Source: Pleodorina starrii
Taxonomy: Eukaryota > Chlorophyta > Chlorophyceae > Chlamydomonadales > Volvocaceae
Direction: 5' to 3'
NCBI GenBank assembly: GCA_030267565.1
Contig: BRXU01000001.1
Span: 2,480,001 to 2,544,000, forward strand
Length of the DNA: 64,000 nucleotides
Positions 1-12,208 of this stretch are shown here, one piece after another (the first letter of the stretch is position 1; each line of letters begins with the position of its first letter). Under the pieces are notes generated by a model. It had not been told where the DNA came from. It did not search any database and saw only the letters and a program-made list of their open reading frames with translations. The position numbers were made by a program, and so were the translations under genes.

Positions 1-209
1 CACATACACGCGCACATACACACACACAAACACCCCAGCCCATCCGCCAATCAGCTCACCCCAGCCCAGACCACCACCGGAGCTACGATACCCCCATCCC
101 TCTCCGGACCGCCTTTCTCTCTACACACACACACCACACACCCCTTCACTGCGATATCTTCTTTCGTACCCCCACCCCGCCCTCCATACACACAACACAA
201 ACGCCCCAC

Positions 210-3200
210 CTGGGTCCGTGTTCCTGGTACTGCTCCCGGGTGTGGCACACGGATCCGAAGTGCGGGTCACACGCGACCAGACTGCCGCCGAACCAAACAG
301 CGAACCGCTGCATGGCGTGGCTGCGGACCGAAATGTCGATGGCCTGACCGAGGGTGGGGTGGGGAGGGGAGGGTGGTGGGGTAAGAAAAACGATACCGCA
401 GCGAAGGGACGGAGACAAAGGGGTGGTGGGGCGGGGGACGAGGGGGCAAAGGTGACCGAGAAGTGGTGAGAGAAGGGGGCCCGGGGGCGGGGGCAAGAGG
501 CAAGGGGCAAGAGGCAGGGGGCAAGTGGGGTGCTATGACTGCTCCGGAGGAGGGCAGGGGAGAGGAGGGGGCCAAAAGGAGGGCAGGGGGGCCGGGCTGC
601 TGCACAGGGCCAGGGCCAGGGCCAGGGCCAGGGCCAGGGCCAGGGCCAGGCACGTGGACTGAAGTCGGGTCCTGCACGAGAAGGACAAGGAGCGGGAGAG
701 GAGAGGAGAGGAGGGGAGGGGAGGCCAACACGGAAATTACCGCACCTGCCCTGACAGGCACCAAAAGGTAAACCCTCCCGCCTCCTGCTCCTCTCCCTCC
801 CCTCCTGCCTCCCCTCCTGCCTCCTCCCCTTCCTCCTCCCCTTCCTCCCTCTCCCTCTCCCTCCTCCCCTTCCTCCTCCCCCTCCCCTTCCCCCTCCCCC
901 TCTCCCTCCTCCCCTTCCCGTCCTGCTCCCCCTGCTGCTGACTCACAGTAGCCCCCGGCTGCAGACGTCGCGAGGTGGCGGCCGTCAGATCCGCAGCCAG
1001 CCGCCGACCAAAGTTCTTAAACATGGTGGATCCACCGCTCAGTACAACATTGCCGTACAGCGCGCGACGGGTGTCGATGGGGCAGGCCTGGATGACGTCA
1101 TCCACCGCCTGAAGCAACAGCAACAGCGGCAGCGGCAAAAGCAGCAGTAGCAGCAGTAGTAGTCAGAGACAATAGCAGCAGCGGCAACAGCAACAGCGGC
1201 CAACGGCAGCGGCAGCCGCCAACGGACAGTCAGCGGGGCGTGGTAACGGAGCGGGGGCGAGGAGAGTACGGCATGCGAGCGTGTTTTACGCGGGCGGGAG
1301 AGGGGACGCGGGATGAGGCGATGAGGGGGAAGGGAGGGAATGCACCCACCCAGCCGCCCAGCCACCCACCCACCCCCTCCGCCCCTTCGCTGCGGTATCT
1401 TCTTCTTTACCACGCACCCAGCCACCCAGCCACCCACCCAGCCACCCACCCGGGGCAGCGAGGGGGTGCCCGGTGGCGCCGAGGGGCACATCCCCGGACT
1501 GAAGAACACCTCGGGGGCCAGGAAGCGCTCATAGCCCAGCTCCACTGAAAAGTCCTGAACAGCGAGGGGGAGGGGGGAGAGGGGGAGGGGGAGGGAGAGG
1601 AGGGGAGGGCGGCGGAGGAGGGCGGAGGCGGAGGGCGGACGCAGTCCGTGAGACGGAACGTGGTGGAGAGTGGCGGAGAGTGGTGGGAAGTGGCGGAGAG
1701 TGGTGGAGAGCGGCGGAGAGTGGTGGGAAGTGGCGGACACAGAAAAGGACGCAGGGCGCGGGAGGGAGGGACCGGCGCTGACGCCCCTACACCCACATCC
1801 CAACAGCTGCTCCAGCCCGGGGCAACATGCCACCAACCCCCCCACTGAACTCCACTGACCCATCCCCCTATCCCCCTATCCACCGCCGCTACACCGCCGA
1901 CCCACCGTGCCGGTTCTCGGGTTGGGCAGCTTGAGGCCCCGGTGGTACTTCCCCGGGTCTCTGTCGTACCGCCCAAACTCCCTCAGCATGTCGGGGGCCA
2001 CGTAGCAGTGCCCCTCCTTGATGCGCCGACACACGTCCAGAGACAGCTCGGGGGGGACTGGCTCGCCGCGCTCACTGCAGCGGGAGGCGGGAGGGGGCGG
2101 GAGGCGGGAGGGGGTTGGGGTGGGGGATGGGGGTGGGGACGGTGCAGCTGGGGCAGGGTGAATGGTCCCGGGGTTTCAGTGACCCCCGGGTTTCAGTCAC
2201 CCACCCACGTACCCCCCCCCCTCTCACCTCCTCGCCCCCGCCTCCGTTCCCTCGCCGCGATTCGTAATGTACCGTACATGACCCTCACACACACGCCCGC
2301 CTGCCCTGCCTCCCTCCCTCCCTTCGCTGCGGTAATCTTCTTTAATACCGTCCCTTCCCCTTCCCCTCCCCTCCCCTCCCCTCCCTCACGCTCACCGCAG
2401 CATCTGCTGCACGAATCCCGTGACCGCCCTCCCCGCCAGCGGCAGGCTCTTGATGGCCCCCTCCAGCACGAACCCGTCAACCACCGGTATGATGTGAGCC
2501 ACCCCCTCACCCACATCCACCACCGTGCCGGTCAGGTGAGCGGCGGAGGTGGGGGCGGAGGTGGAGGTGGAGGCGGGGGCGGAGGTGGAGGTGGAGGAGG
2601 GTGCAGGGCCGGAGGCTGCCTGGGGGCGGGGAGATCCCCGAAGAAAGGGGAGTCCGGGGGGGGGATCGGGGGATGGTGATGAGGCGGGGGGGGTAAGGAT
2701 GGCAAGGGCGCGCGTGGGAGTGGGAGGTAGGGGGTGATGGGTGGGTGGTGGGTGTCTGGTGTGCTTCTCCGCTCTTGAGAGGGATGGAAAGTGCGATACC
2801 CCCTCTTTGCCCCACCCCACTGCGGTTTCATCCTTCACCGGTTCCAACCTCACCTCCTCGCCCCTCAGCCCCCTCCACGCCCCCCACGCCTCTATCAGCC
2901 CCTCCCCTGTCAGCCTACTGCCTCTTTGGCCTGCCATACTCCGCCCCTTCTCACAACCCCTGCCCTTGGCCCCCCCCGCCCCCCCCCCCGCCCCCTAACC
3001 CCCTAACCCCCTCTCCCCAACCCCCCCCCTCACCCTCACCCTCGCCGCCTCCCTGTCCGCCCTGTCCGCGGTGGCCCAGCCCGCATACAGCGCCAGCACC
3101 GCCTGCACCCCCACGTACAGCCCCGCCACATTGAACGACTCAAACATGATCTCAGCCATGGCTTCCCGGCTCTCGGGGGGGTTGAGCGGCGGCTCCGTAA

Positions 3201-4238
3201 CCACCACAGAGTGCTCCTCGGGGTCTACTCGCAGGTAGCTGCGGGGAGGAGGGGAGGGAGGGGAGGGGTTAGAGAGGGAGGGAGGGAGGGAGGGGAGGGA
3301 GGGGTTAGAGAGGGAGGGAGGGAGGGAGGGGAGGGGGTTAGAGAGTGCGATGCGTCGTTAGTAATGGATGCAGCAACCAGCCCAAGGGAGGGGGGGGGAG
3401 AGCAGGGGGAGAGCTGGGAAGCCCTCCCTGCAGCCACCACCCAACCCCACTCCCCTTTTCCAATGGTTCAACAACACGGCATGTATGATGGTTCCTCCCT
3501 GTGGCCGGAAATCCGAAAGCTCCGAAACCCAAAAAGGAAACTCACTGGAAGAGGCACTTCTGCCAGAAGCGCTCCATGGCGTCCCAATCCGCCACCACGC
3601 CCTGCCGTACAGGGAATACCAGCCCGCCGGCGCCGCCGCCACCGGTGCCCGCCGCCGCCGCCGCCAGCTGCGCCGCCGCCAGCGCCTCCTCCCCTATCGT
3701 GAAGTCCAGATCTCCTAGCAGCGGCCCGCCGCCGCTGCGGAGGCTGCCGAGGCCCGCGGCGGCGCCGCCGCCGCTGCCGCCGGCGGCGGACGACGCGCCG
3801 GGCCCCACCGCAGTGGGTATGACGAAGCTGGGCTGCGGACGGCGGGAGGGCATGGTAGTAAGGCGCAACTTCGAGGTAGACGGACGTGTGTGGGGTGTGT
3901 GTTTGTGTGTGTTGGTGTGGCGTGTGTTGGTTTGGCATGTGGTTGGGGGGGTACCGGTATGCGTGTTACATTGATGTGGGTCGCGGTGTGGTGTGGAGGG
4001 AGGATGGTGGGGTGGGAGGATTACGGGGTCACAGGATTGGGGAGAGGGGGGCGGCGACGGCCCTGGAAGCGGCAAGCGGCTAGAGAGATGTTGTGCCGAT
4101 GTCTTGGATGTCGTTTTGATTTGCCCTCGCTCGCTCGTCACCACTCGCCTCAGCGTTGCCCGCAAAGCCGATCTTTGAAAACCCCGTGCCGCAGTCCATG
4201 ACCACGGCCGGCCTGCTGACGCTCCAGATCGGCTGCAT
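210..4238 (-). CDS. ARP3: Actin-related protein 3 (Arp2/3 complex subunit), 3' end missing
   Basis: Arp3 is one of two actin-like subunits of the Arp2/3 complex, which nucleates branched actin filaments in the cytoplasm. Exons (all -): 4238-4149, 3832-3546, 3238-3040, 2619-2396, 2074-1906, 1554-1450, 1108-947, 343-210; every junction keeps frame. The model encodes about 456 residues and starts MQPIWS, followed by the actin phosphate-loop motif [14 protein letters not shown]. Later blocks are [39 protein letters not shown] and [23 protein letters not shown] and the last block are Arp3-type rather than actin or Arp2. The last exon (the SICR-like tail) lies left of base 1. Intron 1 uses a GC donor at 4148. 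A Ser/Thr/Ala/Pro-rich stretch opens exon 4, and a Gly/Ala-rich loop sits in exon 2; animal Arp3 lacks both. The join from exon 7 to exon 8 skips about ten residues present in other Arp3 proteins. Confidence 0.95.
379..416. repeat. Repeat family A, reverse copy in ARP3 intron 7
   Basis: Reads GTAAGAAAAACGATACCGCA then GCGAAGGGACGGAG, the reverse complement of the family A core. Confidence 0.75.
605..650. repeat. AGGGCC hexamer array in ARP3 intron 7
   Basis: Seven to eight perfect units inside the intron between ARP3 exons 7 and 8. Confidence 0.9.
1385..1412. repeat. Repeat family A copy in ARP3 intron 6
   Basis: Reads CTTCGCTGCGGTATCTTCTT; about 40-65 bases inside the 5' splice site. Confidence 0.75.
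2321..2349. repeat. Repeat family A copy in ARP3 intron 4
   Basis: Reads CCTTCGCTGCGGTAATCTTC; about 46-75 bases inside the 5' splice site. Confidence 0.7.
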
Positions 4239-5757
4239 CGTGGATGTGGAGGGTGAGGACCACCCTCCTGCGGGGGAACTGCCTCTGCTGCTGCCCCTCT
4301 CTTATCAGCAGCTACCAGCAGAGGCCGCCGAGCAAAGGCATGACAAAGTCAGCATGTGCCGTGCCGGCGCCGCGTCGGTCCGGTAGGAGCCGTGCCAGAC
4401 CTTTCCGGGCTTATGTTTGAGACGAATTTGAATATGTGAGTAGTGCCAGGCGTATCAAGTGGATTTGGGGCTCAAAGCTAATGGCGCGAATTGAAAGACG
4501 CGCACATGAGCTACCAGTTTGGTTGTCGAGATAAAGTTTACTGGAACTGAGAATGATATCATATGAGGCGAGATCGCGGAAACAAGTAACCAGCGGCGAC
4601 CGTTCCTAAGCAGGCAGCGATGCAGCGATGATGTCGGCACCTCCCTTCACCTGTCAGGGTGTACGCTGCCGAGGATAACTACAAAAGCGGATGTATGGAC
4701 TGAATAGGTAGGATGCACTGGATACTGGCCAACGCGTGACTGATGGCTCCCATCATTTTGCTCCGGGAACTCCATGGGTCGTCACCGTCGTAGCCACGGG
4801 ACCGACATCGCCGCATTCGATACCCCCACACCAACACTGCGGCACGCCTGCCATTACAGGTTATTAAGCATCTTTATCACTACTAAGCACCCATTCGCCC
4901 ATAGCACAGGCGCCAGCTACCATTTCAGTGATTGCACTGGGCCCGACCCAATACAGGCCACAGCTCACACAACAGGGGACGGCAGGGTATGGCGTGGGGC
5001 GTCATCCGCACAAACCACGCACACACATGCACACCCACCCGGCCACAGCGCGGTGTACGCGCCAAAGAAACCCAAGATGCGAATCAAAAGGACGAACAGA
5101 TCGACGCCTTTGCCTACATATGGGATATGGCGTCCCTTCAGCCGGAGGCCCGCTGCGGCACATGCCGGCACATGCTCTGCGGTGGTCCACTCGGCCCCTC
5201 GACATGCCCGCTTACTACACCAAACCCGCCTGCTCTGATCTGATCTGATCTGGTCTTATCTATTCTGATCTGATCTTGGTCTGATCTGTTTGCTCTGCAA
5301 TGCCGAGCAGCAGCCGCGACGCGAGACCATGCACACCACTTCACAGTGGCTGAGTCGCGAGGGGCTGAGTCGCGCCGCATACTCAAGACACATATACATA
5401 CCCCAGCAGCAGCAGTAGCAGCAGCAGCAGCATCCAGACAGGCATCCCGTCCGCCGCATGCAAGGCCTGACTGCGGCACATGTCAGGCGCGTTACGTACC
5501 AACCGGCGATACTCTGGATCCGTTGCAAACCGATTCATTCGTAGTTTCGTACATCGTTGGAGCAACCCAGATGGCCCGCTAGTCACGCTTAGCGGGCTCT
5601 GCCCTCTATTATTTTTTACCCCCCGCCGCCATTTTCGTGCGTTCGCCGCCACAAGCACCTCCACGGCAAACGCCGAAGCGCCACGTGACACAGCCCCGCG
5701 TCGCGTCGCGTCGCGTCGCGTCGCTTCGTATTCCCCACCCCCACCCCCACGGCGCCC
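4239..5757. other. Intergenic: ARP3 upstream region and 3' flank of the RING-CH gene
   Basis: No convincing gene is seen. Composition is visibly less GC-rich than in the flanking genes around 4390-4950. Two pentanucleotide microsatellites are present: CTGAT-type units at about 5229-5288 and GTCGC-type units at about 5696-5722. The region should hold the ARP3 promoter and the 3' untranslated region of the RING-CH gene. Confidence 0.5.
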
Positions 5758-7689
5758 TCAAGGCCGGTCGTACGACAGTACGGCAAGTGTGATGGCGTAT
5801 GCGTACATGGCGCTGACGAGCAGTCCGATGATCACTGCGTACGCCAGCAGTACCCAGCAGCAACTCGACAGCGCAGAGCCGCCGCCGCCACCGCTGCCGC
5901 CGCCGCCGCTGCCGACCAGCGCCGCCGCTGCTGCCGCCGAGGACTGTGTCGTGCGGGCGGCGGCGGCGCCGCCGCCGCCGCCACCCTGCGGTGAGAGCAG
6001 CGACACCGCACGAGCTGAGGCCTCAAGGTCACGGCCGGCTTCAACTCACCCACAGTCTCCCAACTCATCCACTGACTCCCAAGGCAGACGACGAGACGAG
6101 TCCCCCCCTTCTACCTTCTTGCTTTCTCCCCACCCACCCCCCTCCCCCTTCGGGCCTTACCGTGGGTTCGAGTCCCGCTCTCGTCAGCAGCAGCGCTTGG
6201 TGGTGAACCTGCAACGGCCCGATTCCCAGAAGCCGCGCCAGCGACCGCACTTCCCCGCCGCCGCCGCCGCCGGTGCCGCCGCCGCCGCCGTACTCGTCGC
6301 CGTACACATGGCCGTAGATTCCACGACCGCCGAACAGCTCCAGGGTCGAGGCGCGCGGCCAGCCGTGGCCGGCCGGCGGCGGCGGCGGCGGCGGTGGCAG
6401 CGAGTACGGCGGGTAGTACGACCCGCGTCGATGGCTGTCAGGCCCCGGCGCGGCTCCCGTGCGGCCTAGGAGCACCCCACGAGCGCCTGCCGCCTTTCGG
6501 AAGTCCAGCGCAAGTGGTTGCATGCAGACCTGCACACACAGCCACACACAACCACATACAACATACACATACATACACACACGTATGCACATGTACATAC
6601 ACATATACATATACATGAATGGCGGCTTCAGCACAGACAGCGCTTCCTCCCTTCAAGGCTTGCGGTTCACGGGGCCATACCTGCAAACTGCCATCCCCTT
6701 ATTCCACATCCAGTCCACACACACACACGCACACCAGTTTCTTAACAGAACGTATCATAACACAACATAACATATTATAACGCAACATAACGCTCGCAGC
6801 AGCAGTACCCTCCGCGACCTCCTTTCTGCGGTGCAGTGTTGGCACCCGTGTGTCGGCCCGGCTCACGGGTGCCCTGGGCCCTGGGCTCCATCCTTCTGCT
6901 CCAGGGACCCTGGTGGGGCCCCCCCCCGCCCCGCCCTCCCCCCCGCCCTCCCCCCCGCCCTCCCCCCCGCCCTCCCCCCCGCCCTCCCCCCGGCCCTCCC
7001 CCCGGCCCTCCCCCCGGCCCAACCTCGCATTGCGCTGCGGCCGGTCCTCTCGCCGCCGCCCAGGCCTGCGGGGGGGGGGAGCACAGTCTGAGGCTGCGGC
7101 GGCGGTACGACCGTCCCACAATTGGGTGGGGCCGGTCTGGGCCGTGGCTTTCTGGTTGCTGGACATTCCCCAGGGCTCGGTTCGGTTCGGTTCGGCTCGT
7201 AGCGCCTACTCTGCCCGCCTGCCCGCCCCTGCCCCCAAAGTTGGGCCTGGCCCAACTTGGACTGGATTTGGGTGCATCGAGTTGGGCCCGGCCCCTAAAG
7301 CGCAGGGCCAAGGCCCAACTCGATGCACCCAACTGGAGATGGCTTGCATGGGGGCCCACACCCAACCCCACATATATGCACACAACCGTACACATACCGG
7401 TACACACTCAACCGCACATACACACACCTGCAGGCACTCCGGGTGCACGTGGCGCAGGGTGCCGGTGCAACCGCACGGCTGCGTGAGCAGCTGACCCACG
7501 GGACACTCGTCCAGGCAGATCCGGCACTGGCCTGGGGGGGGGACGTGTGGACGTGTGAATGTGCAAACGTGTGGCGCTGTGTGTGTGTGTGTGTTTTGGG
7601 GGGGAAGGGAGAGCGCAAACACTGGCAAACTGCTCGCTCGGGCGCTGCCACTTTCGTAACCGGCAGGAGAGGTGATGGCAAGTTGACAT
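5758..7689 (-). CDS. RING-CH (MARCH-like) membrane protein, probable E3 ubiquitin ligase; middle exons uncertain
   Basis: RING-CH proteins are membrane-bound ubiquitin ligases. Exon 1 (7689-7623) begins MSTCHHLSC and joins in phase to exon 2 (7531-7428). Exon 2 has the first half of a C4HC3 finger: CRICLDEC, then PCGC, then VHPECLQ. The second half, which should carry a Trp and a final Cys pair, probably lies near 6590-6666, where a VW-PRE reading ends in SAVC, but I could not fix its splice sites. A further exon around 6533-6162 (Tyr/Pro- and Gly-rich) ends at a GT donor. The last exon ends with a hydrophobic stretch, WVLLAYAVIIGLLVSAMYAY, and LSYDRP before a TGA at 5760-5758, so the protein probably ends in a membrane anchor. 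A degenerate tRNA-like sequence lies antisense to it at 6090-6186. The RING-CH family call is firm. The middle of the model is a guess. Confidence 0.62.
6090..6186 (+). other. tRNA-like sequence with perfect B box, degenerate 5' half
   Basis: Seven bases at 6090-6096 (GACGAGA) pair perfectly with 6179-6185 (TCTCGTC), as in an acceptor stem. Directly inside the 3' arm lies a T-arm: stem 6062-6066 with 6074-6078 (offset +100, that is 6162-6166 with 6174-6178) around the loop TTCGAGT. The B-box consensus GGTTCGANTCC is met. No D-arm or A box is recognisable, so a working tRNA is unlikely. It could be a tRNA-Ser/Leu relic, a tRNA-derived SINE head or chance. It lies antisense to a tentative exon of the RING-CH gene. 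Confidence 0.3.
6920..7017. repeat. C-rich 10-11 bp tandem repeat in a RING-CH intron
   Basis: Units resembling CCCCCGCCCTC repeat about nine times. The array lies between the RING-finger exon and the downstream exons. It opens long spurious frames on both strands. Confidence 0.75.
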
Positions 7690-9299
7690 CAACGTCAGCG
7701 ACCCACGGGACGCTTTGCGGCTCTTTGGGCTCTCAACGGGGATGAGTGCTAGGCATGGATACCTTCAAGAGCGAATTGGGTCGCTGATGGAGCCGTCACA
7801 GAGGGGGGCGAAGGAGGGCCGGCAGCGACGCGCTGCGAGTTGCCAGGGTTGGGTTGGCGCTGCGCAGCGCGTCACCTCGCTCGCGCGCGAGAGAGACTGG
7901 AGAGCGCGCGATTGCGTTCAAAGGCCCGCACGGCAGAGTGCAAGCATAGCGCAGCGCAGCGCACCTATCTCGCTGGCATGTTTGTCATCCATTGATTCTT
8001 GTGCGCCAGCTTGCGGCCTTCGGCCTGCTGGCGGTGGCAAACTGAAGCGGCGAGACCGCGGAAAAAGCCCTGCCTAGCCCTACAGAAATTCGGAAGACGG
8101 CTGTTTCTGGTACTGCGAGGTCATGAAGTCATGAGTTTAATTTAAAATTTCCAAAAAAAACGACAGAGCAGGAACTCTGAGCCGTCCCAGGGCATCGTTG
8201 CAACCTCGGGCGCTCGGGCCGCGATGGCTGGCCTATAGAAAAAAGTGCCCATCTGTCCTTGTTGCGCGTCCTAGGATGGACCGTTGGTGCTTTTAGTCGG
8301 AGGGATGTGATGGCAGCGCCCGCCTCTCCCAAGCCGCTCTGCCACACCGCTCCCAGCCTCGCACTCCAAATCTCCAATGAATAAAAGAGCGTCCTCCTCT
8401 CCTCCTCTGCGCCAGCTGCCTCGCGGGCCGCAATGTGCCGTGCCCTGCCGCGGCTCCAAAGCGCCTCCGATGCGCCCTCCCCTCTCAGCAAGTCGCCTCA
8501 CTCCCCTGACCTGTCACCTTTCACGCCACACCACACCACACCCCCTCCTGCGGCCGTCACCCGACCGAGCCCGTAAGTTCCATGGGGGCTTCTCATCCGC
8601 ATCCCAGTCTGCATCCCGCTGCTGCGCACCGGGCCGCTGTGTGCCTGCCTGCCGCCACCCCACCCTGCGCCCCTTACGTTTCTCCTGTCCAGCAACCGAC
8701 TGGGCGATTGGTCGGATTGCATCGGGTTGCATCGGCTGCCTGCCCTCCTGGCAGCCAACTTCGCCACCCCCACCCCCCGTGTCGCCGACCGCCCGGCGCC
8801 CGGCCCCCCGGCGAATGCCATGTCCACATTCGCCATCCACCGTCATCTCCGGGCAGAGACAACCCCAACCCCAACGCCGCAACCCCTCAACCCCTTAACA
8901 ACTGCCTCCCAGAGAGTCCCACGAGGGTCCCCGGCCCCTGCGCATATGCGATGATGCACATGTGATCATGCACGCGACGGCACACTTCGCCGTCCACCAA
9001 GAAGCTCGGGGGGCAGACGTGGCGAGGGCACACGACGACGATCTGCACACGCTGCTGCGCCCCCCTCCTTGGCTCACGGGCTCCCCGCACCTGCCCAACC
9101 CCCCCCCCCGGTCTCCACGCCAGGCCGATAGCCTCCAGCTGCCCCACCCTACCCCTGCCTGCCTGCCTGCTTGGACTGTCATGCTCTACTCTACCCAACC
9201 CTAACACCACCCTCAACACACTCCAAACCCCTCTCCCTCCCGCGGTCCACCCGGCTCCGCCCGCGGGTGCGCCGCGTCGCCGCTTCGCGCCCGTCATAG
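7690..9299. other. Intergenic: upstream of RING-CH gene, 3' flank of MFS gene
   Basis: No gene is supported. The short open frames at 8129-8898 have no recognisable similarity and no convincing splice structure. The stretch should contain the 5' untranslated region and promoter of the RING-CH gene and the 3' untranslated region of the transporter. Confidence 0.45.
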
Positions 9300-12208
9300 C
9301 TAGTGCGCCTGCCCGTTGGGCCCCGCCGCGGGCGCCTCCCCCGCCTCGGCCGCCGCCGTCGCAGGCCCTGCCGGGCTGAGGAACGGCTCCTGCTCTGGCA
9401 CCAGCGGCAGCTTGAGCAGCTTGCCTCCCGCGATGGCCGCCGTCAGGATGGCGGGCAGGTGCAGCGCATACAGCACTAGACCCACCCACGGCATCGACAT
9501 GTACCTGGGCAGTGGGCGGGTTTGGAGGGGTGGGGCGGGGATTACATGGAAAGCAGTTCAAGGAAGGAGGAAGGAGGGAGGCGAGGTGTGAGGGGAGATG
9601 TTGCTGGGATTAAGGAAGGCGAGCTGCAGCGAAGGACGCGGCAAGCGGTCTAACCATCCTATTCGACCCCACCTGCCCCCAACCCGTCGCTCCAACCACA
9701 CGCGCCCCCTCCCCACCCCATCCCGTCCCTTCGCCCTGCCGCCACCCTTTCCATCGCTGTGGTCTCGTCGTCATTACCCGCCCCTCGCCGCTCCCGGGTT
9801 TGCCCACAACAGCCCGCAGCTCCAGCCCGCGGCCCCTCGCCGTTCTCGGATCTACCCGCAGCAGCCCGCAGCCCCAGCCCGCAGCCCGCAGTCCCCCCAC
9901 CTTAGGTCGGTGTGTTTGGCCATCATGGCTACGAGCACGGGCCCCACCATGCAGGCGCCCCCCGCCACCGCCCCAAACACGCCGTTGATGAAACCCGTCA
10001 CGGGCACGTAGCGCTCCAACAGAGCCACGGCGTTGGCGTAGCCGGTGGAGTTGCCCAGACCTGGGGGGCGCCCATGAGCGGGATGGGATGGGGAGGAGAG
10101 GTGAATGGGGGCATGACAGTCCACATAGACCACTTTAACGGGGATGACTGGGGGGCTGAAAAGACGACGAGGACAGACGTCCCCCGCCGCGCCGCGCCGC
10201 CACCTGCGGCTCCTGCGTCCTCGCGCCCGCGGAGCTGTGACCCCTCTCTCTCCTCCCGCCCACCCTACCCCACGACCGGGCCCCCCGGCCGCCTCTACCG
10301 CCGACCGTCGACCCAGATCGCCCCGGCTGACCCAGATCGCTGGCGGCCCGACCCAGATCGCGCCCTCACCCACCCGTCATCGCCGCCATGACCATGACGA
10401 CCGTCCGCGTCAGGTTCGCTCTCCCCAGCACCAGGGGCAGTGCGGAGCCCAGGATGGAGAAGGGCAGGGATCCGAGCAGCAGGACGAGCGGGGTGGTGGC
10501 GTGGGAGATGGCGGCCTGCCGGGCGTGGAGGGTTGCGGGTTGCGACATAACGTGACGTGACGGGGGGTTCGGACCGGGGGGTGCAGGGGCTCTGCGGGCG
10601 CGGGTGTGACTAGGATCAGGGCCGTTGCAGGTGGGCACATGGCCACGCGACACGGCCATCGGGATCATGACGCCGGGCCACACCGGGCAATCACCGTATA
10701 CGGCCACAGAGAGCGCGAGCACCGGCGCGGCGCCGGCACCGAGTGCTTGCTTGCTCAAGAACAGCAGCGCGAGTGCGTGCCTGAGAAGGCTGGCATCGAG
10801 AGAGGGTGTGCGGAGAGGCACTGTGGCCTCCGGCCGCTGCCCGGCCGCTCTGCGGTGCATGCCAGCCCCGCCGACCCGTGGGTCACCCCAGGGATTTGCC
10901 CTCCCCAGGGGGCAAACACGAGCACCCGCTGACCGACCCACCCAGCCACCCCACTCAACGTGCCGCCGGCGGCGACATTGCGCCCAGAGCGCGCTCTCCG
11001 CCCGCACCGGCCACACATGTGCCGTATACCGTACATCATTACACGTCAGCCAGAGCCCCGGCCCGCGCAATCCCGTGTCGCTCACTCACCCCGATGACCC
11101 GCCCCACTGTGAAGGCGCCCCAGAAGGCACTGTTCGCCAGCGCCGCCTCCGAGTCGCTCGAGTGCACCTCCTTGAGCGAAAACGTGTACAGCCAGTTCCC
11201 GATGGCGGTCTCGGCGGCGGTGGTGAAGAACACGAGCACCACCGCCGCCACCGTCGTCACCAGCTCCAGCGAGCGGCTGGCGTGGTGGCGCGCGCCGGCG
11301 CCGGCGGCGCCCGCGCCGGCGGGCGCGGGCCGCGCCGGCGAGGACACGAACAGGAACGGCACCGCGGAGAGCAGGGCGAGGCCGCCGACGAGGTAAAAGA
11401 CGCTCAGCGGCGAGCCCAGGTACGTTTTGCAGGCCTGCGCCGCTAGCGGGATGAAGAAGGAGCCCAGGCCAAACATGGCCAGGACGAGGTTGATGCCGGG
11501 GCCGGCCCGCTTTGGGAACATCCATGCCAGGCTGGTGAATACCGCGGAGTTGGTGAAGTTGTAGGAGAAGCAGACGATGAAGTAGAGCGCGGTCAGCGAC
11601 CAGACGGAGGGCATGAGCGGCACGAGGGAAAATCCCACGGCCTGCGGGCGAGGGGATTGAGGAAGTTGGGGTTGGGAGTGAGGAAATTGGGTCGTGGGGG
11701 TGAGGGAAGTGGGTCCGCAGGTGTGGCATGTCGGTTGCAGTCCACGGTGCACAGCGTCCACGCTGTCCACGCAAGGCATGTCTTTCTAGTTGGCCAGTTG
11801 GGGCCGTTTAGAATGAGGGCCGTGGCTCACCTCTACTAGGAGGGACCCCACGAGGACGTGGTGCGTGGGCAGGCGGTCGACGAGCCAGCCCGACGGCGTG
11901 CCGCTGACGATGCAGCTGACGCCCAGCGCGGTGAAAAGCGGGCTGAGGTCCGCCTCCTCAACGTGCAGGCGCTCCGCGAGGCCTGCTATCGTGGGCCCTA
12001 AAATGCTGACTTGGGACCCGAAAACAATGAAGCTAAGTGAGTAGCCGATGAGGCAGGTGAGCAGGTAACGACCGCTATGCGAGGGTTTTTCGTCCGTCAA
12101 ATTTGGCTGCTCCTCGTCGTGTGGCCCTCTATGTGTCGACCATACGTCATCCACCCCGCCAGAGCTATAGCGACCGCTAACAGCCCTCGCCGCAACGGGG
12201 GACAGCAT
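9300..12208 (-). CDS. Major facilitator superfamily transporter (MFSD4-like)
   Basis: A membrane transporter with 12 expected membrane spans; the substrate is not predictable from sequence. Exons (-): 12208-11831, 11641-11090, 10515-10374, 10060-9901, 9504-9300. All junctions keep frame and give 478 residues ending in TAG. The first exon has a short hydrophilic N-terminus and then LIGYSLSFIVFGSQVSILGP, with GWLVDRLPTH as the MFS loop 2-3 motif. Later blocks include FTTAAETAIGNWLYTF, which resembles the transmembrane-7 region of the MFSD4/FucP-like branch, and MTGLGNSTGYANAV. A Pro/Ala-rich cytosolic loop separates the two halves. The start ATG is the first in a strongly coding exon. The gene is divergent from the GBP gene with 1.69 kb between starts, so the two may share regulatory sequence. 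Confidence 0.86.

Noticed and set aside
8498..8898. Overlapping ORFs on both strands as a possible first exon of the RING-CH gene
   Set aside because: An exon at 7689-7623 joins the RING exon in the right phase with an ATG and a GT donor; these frames show no such link.
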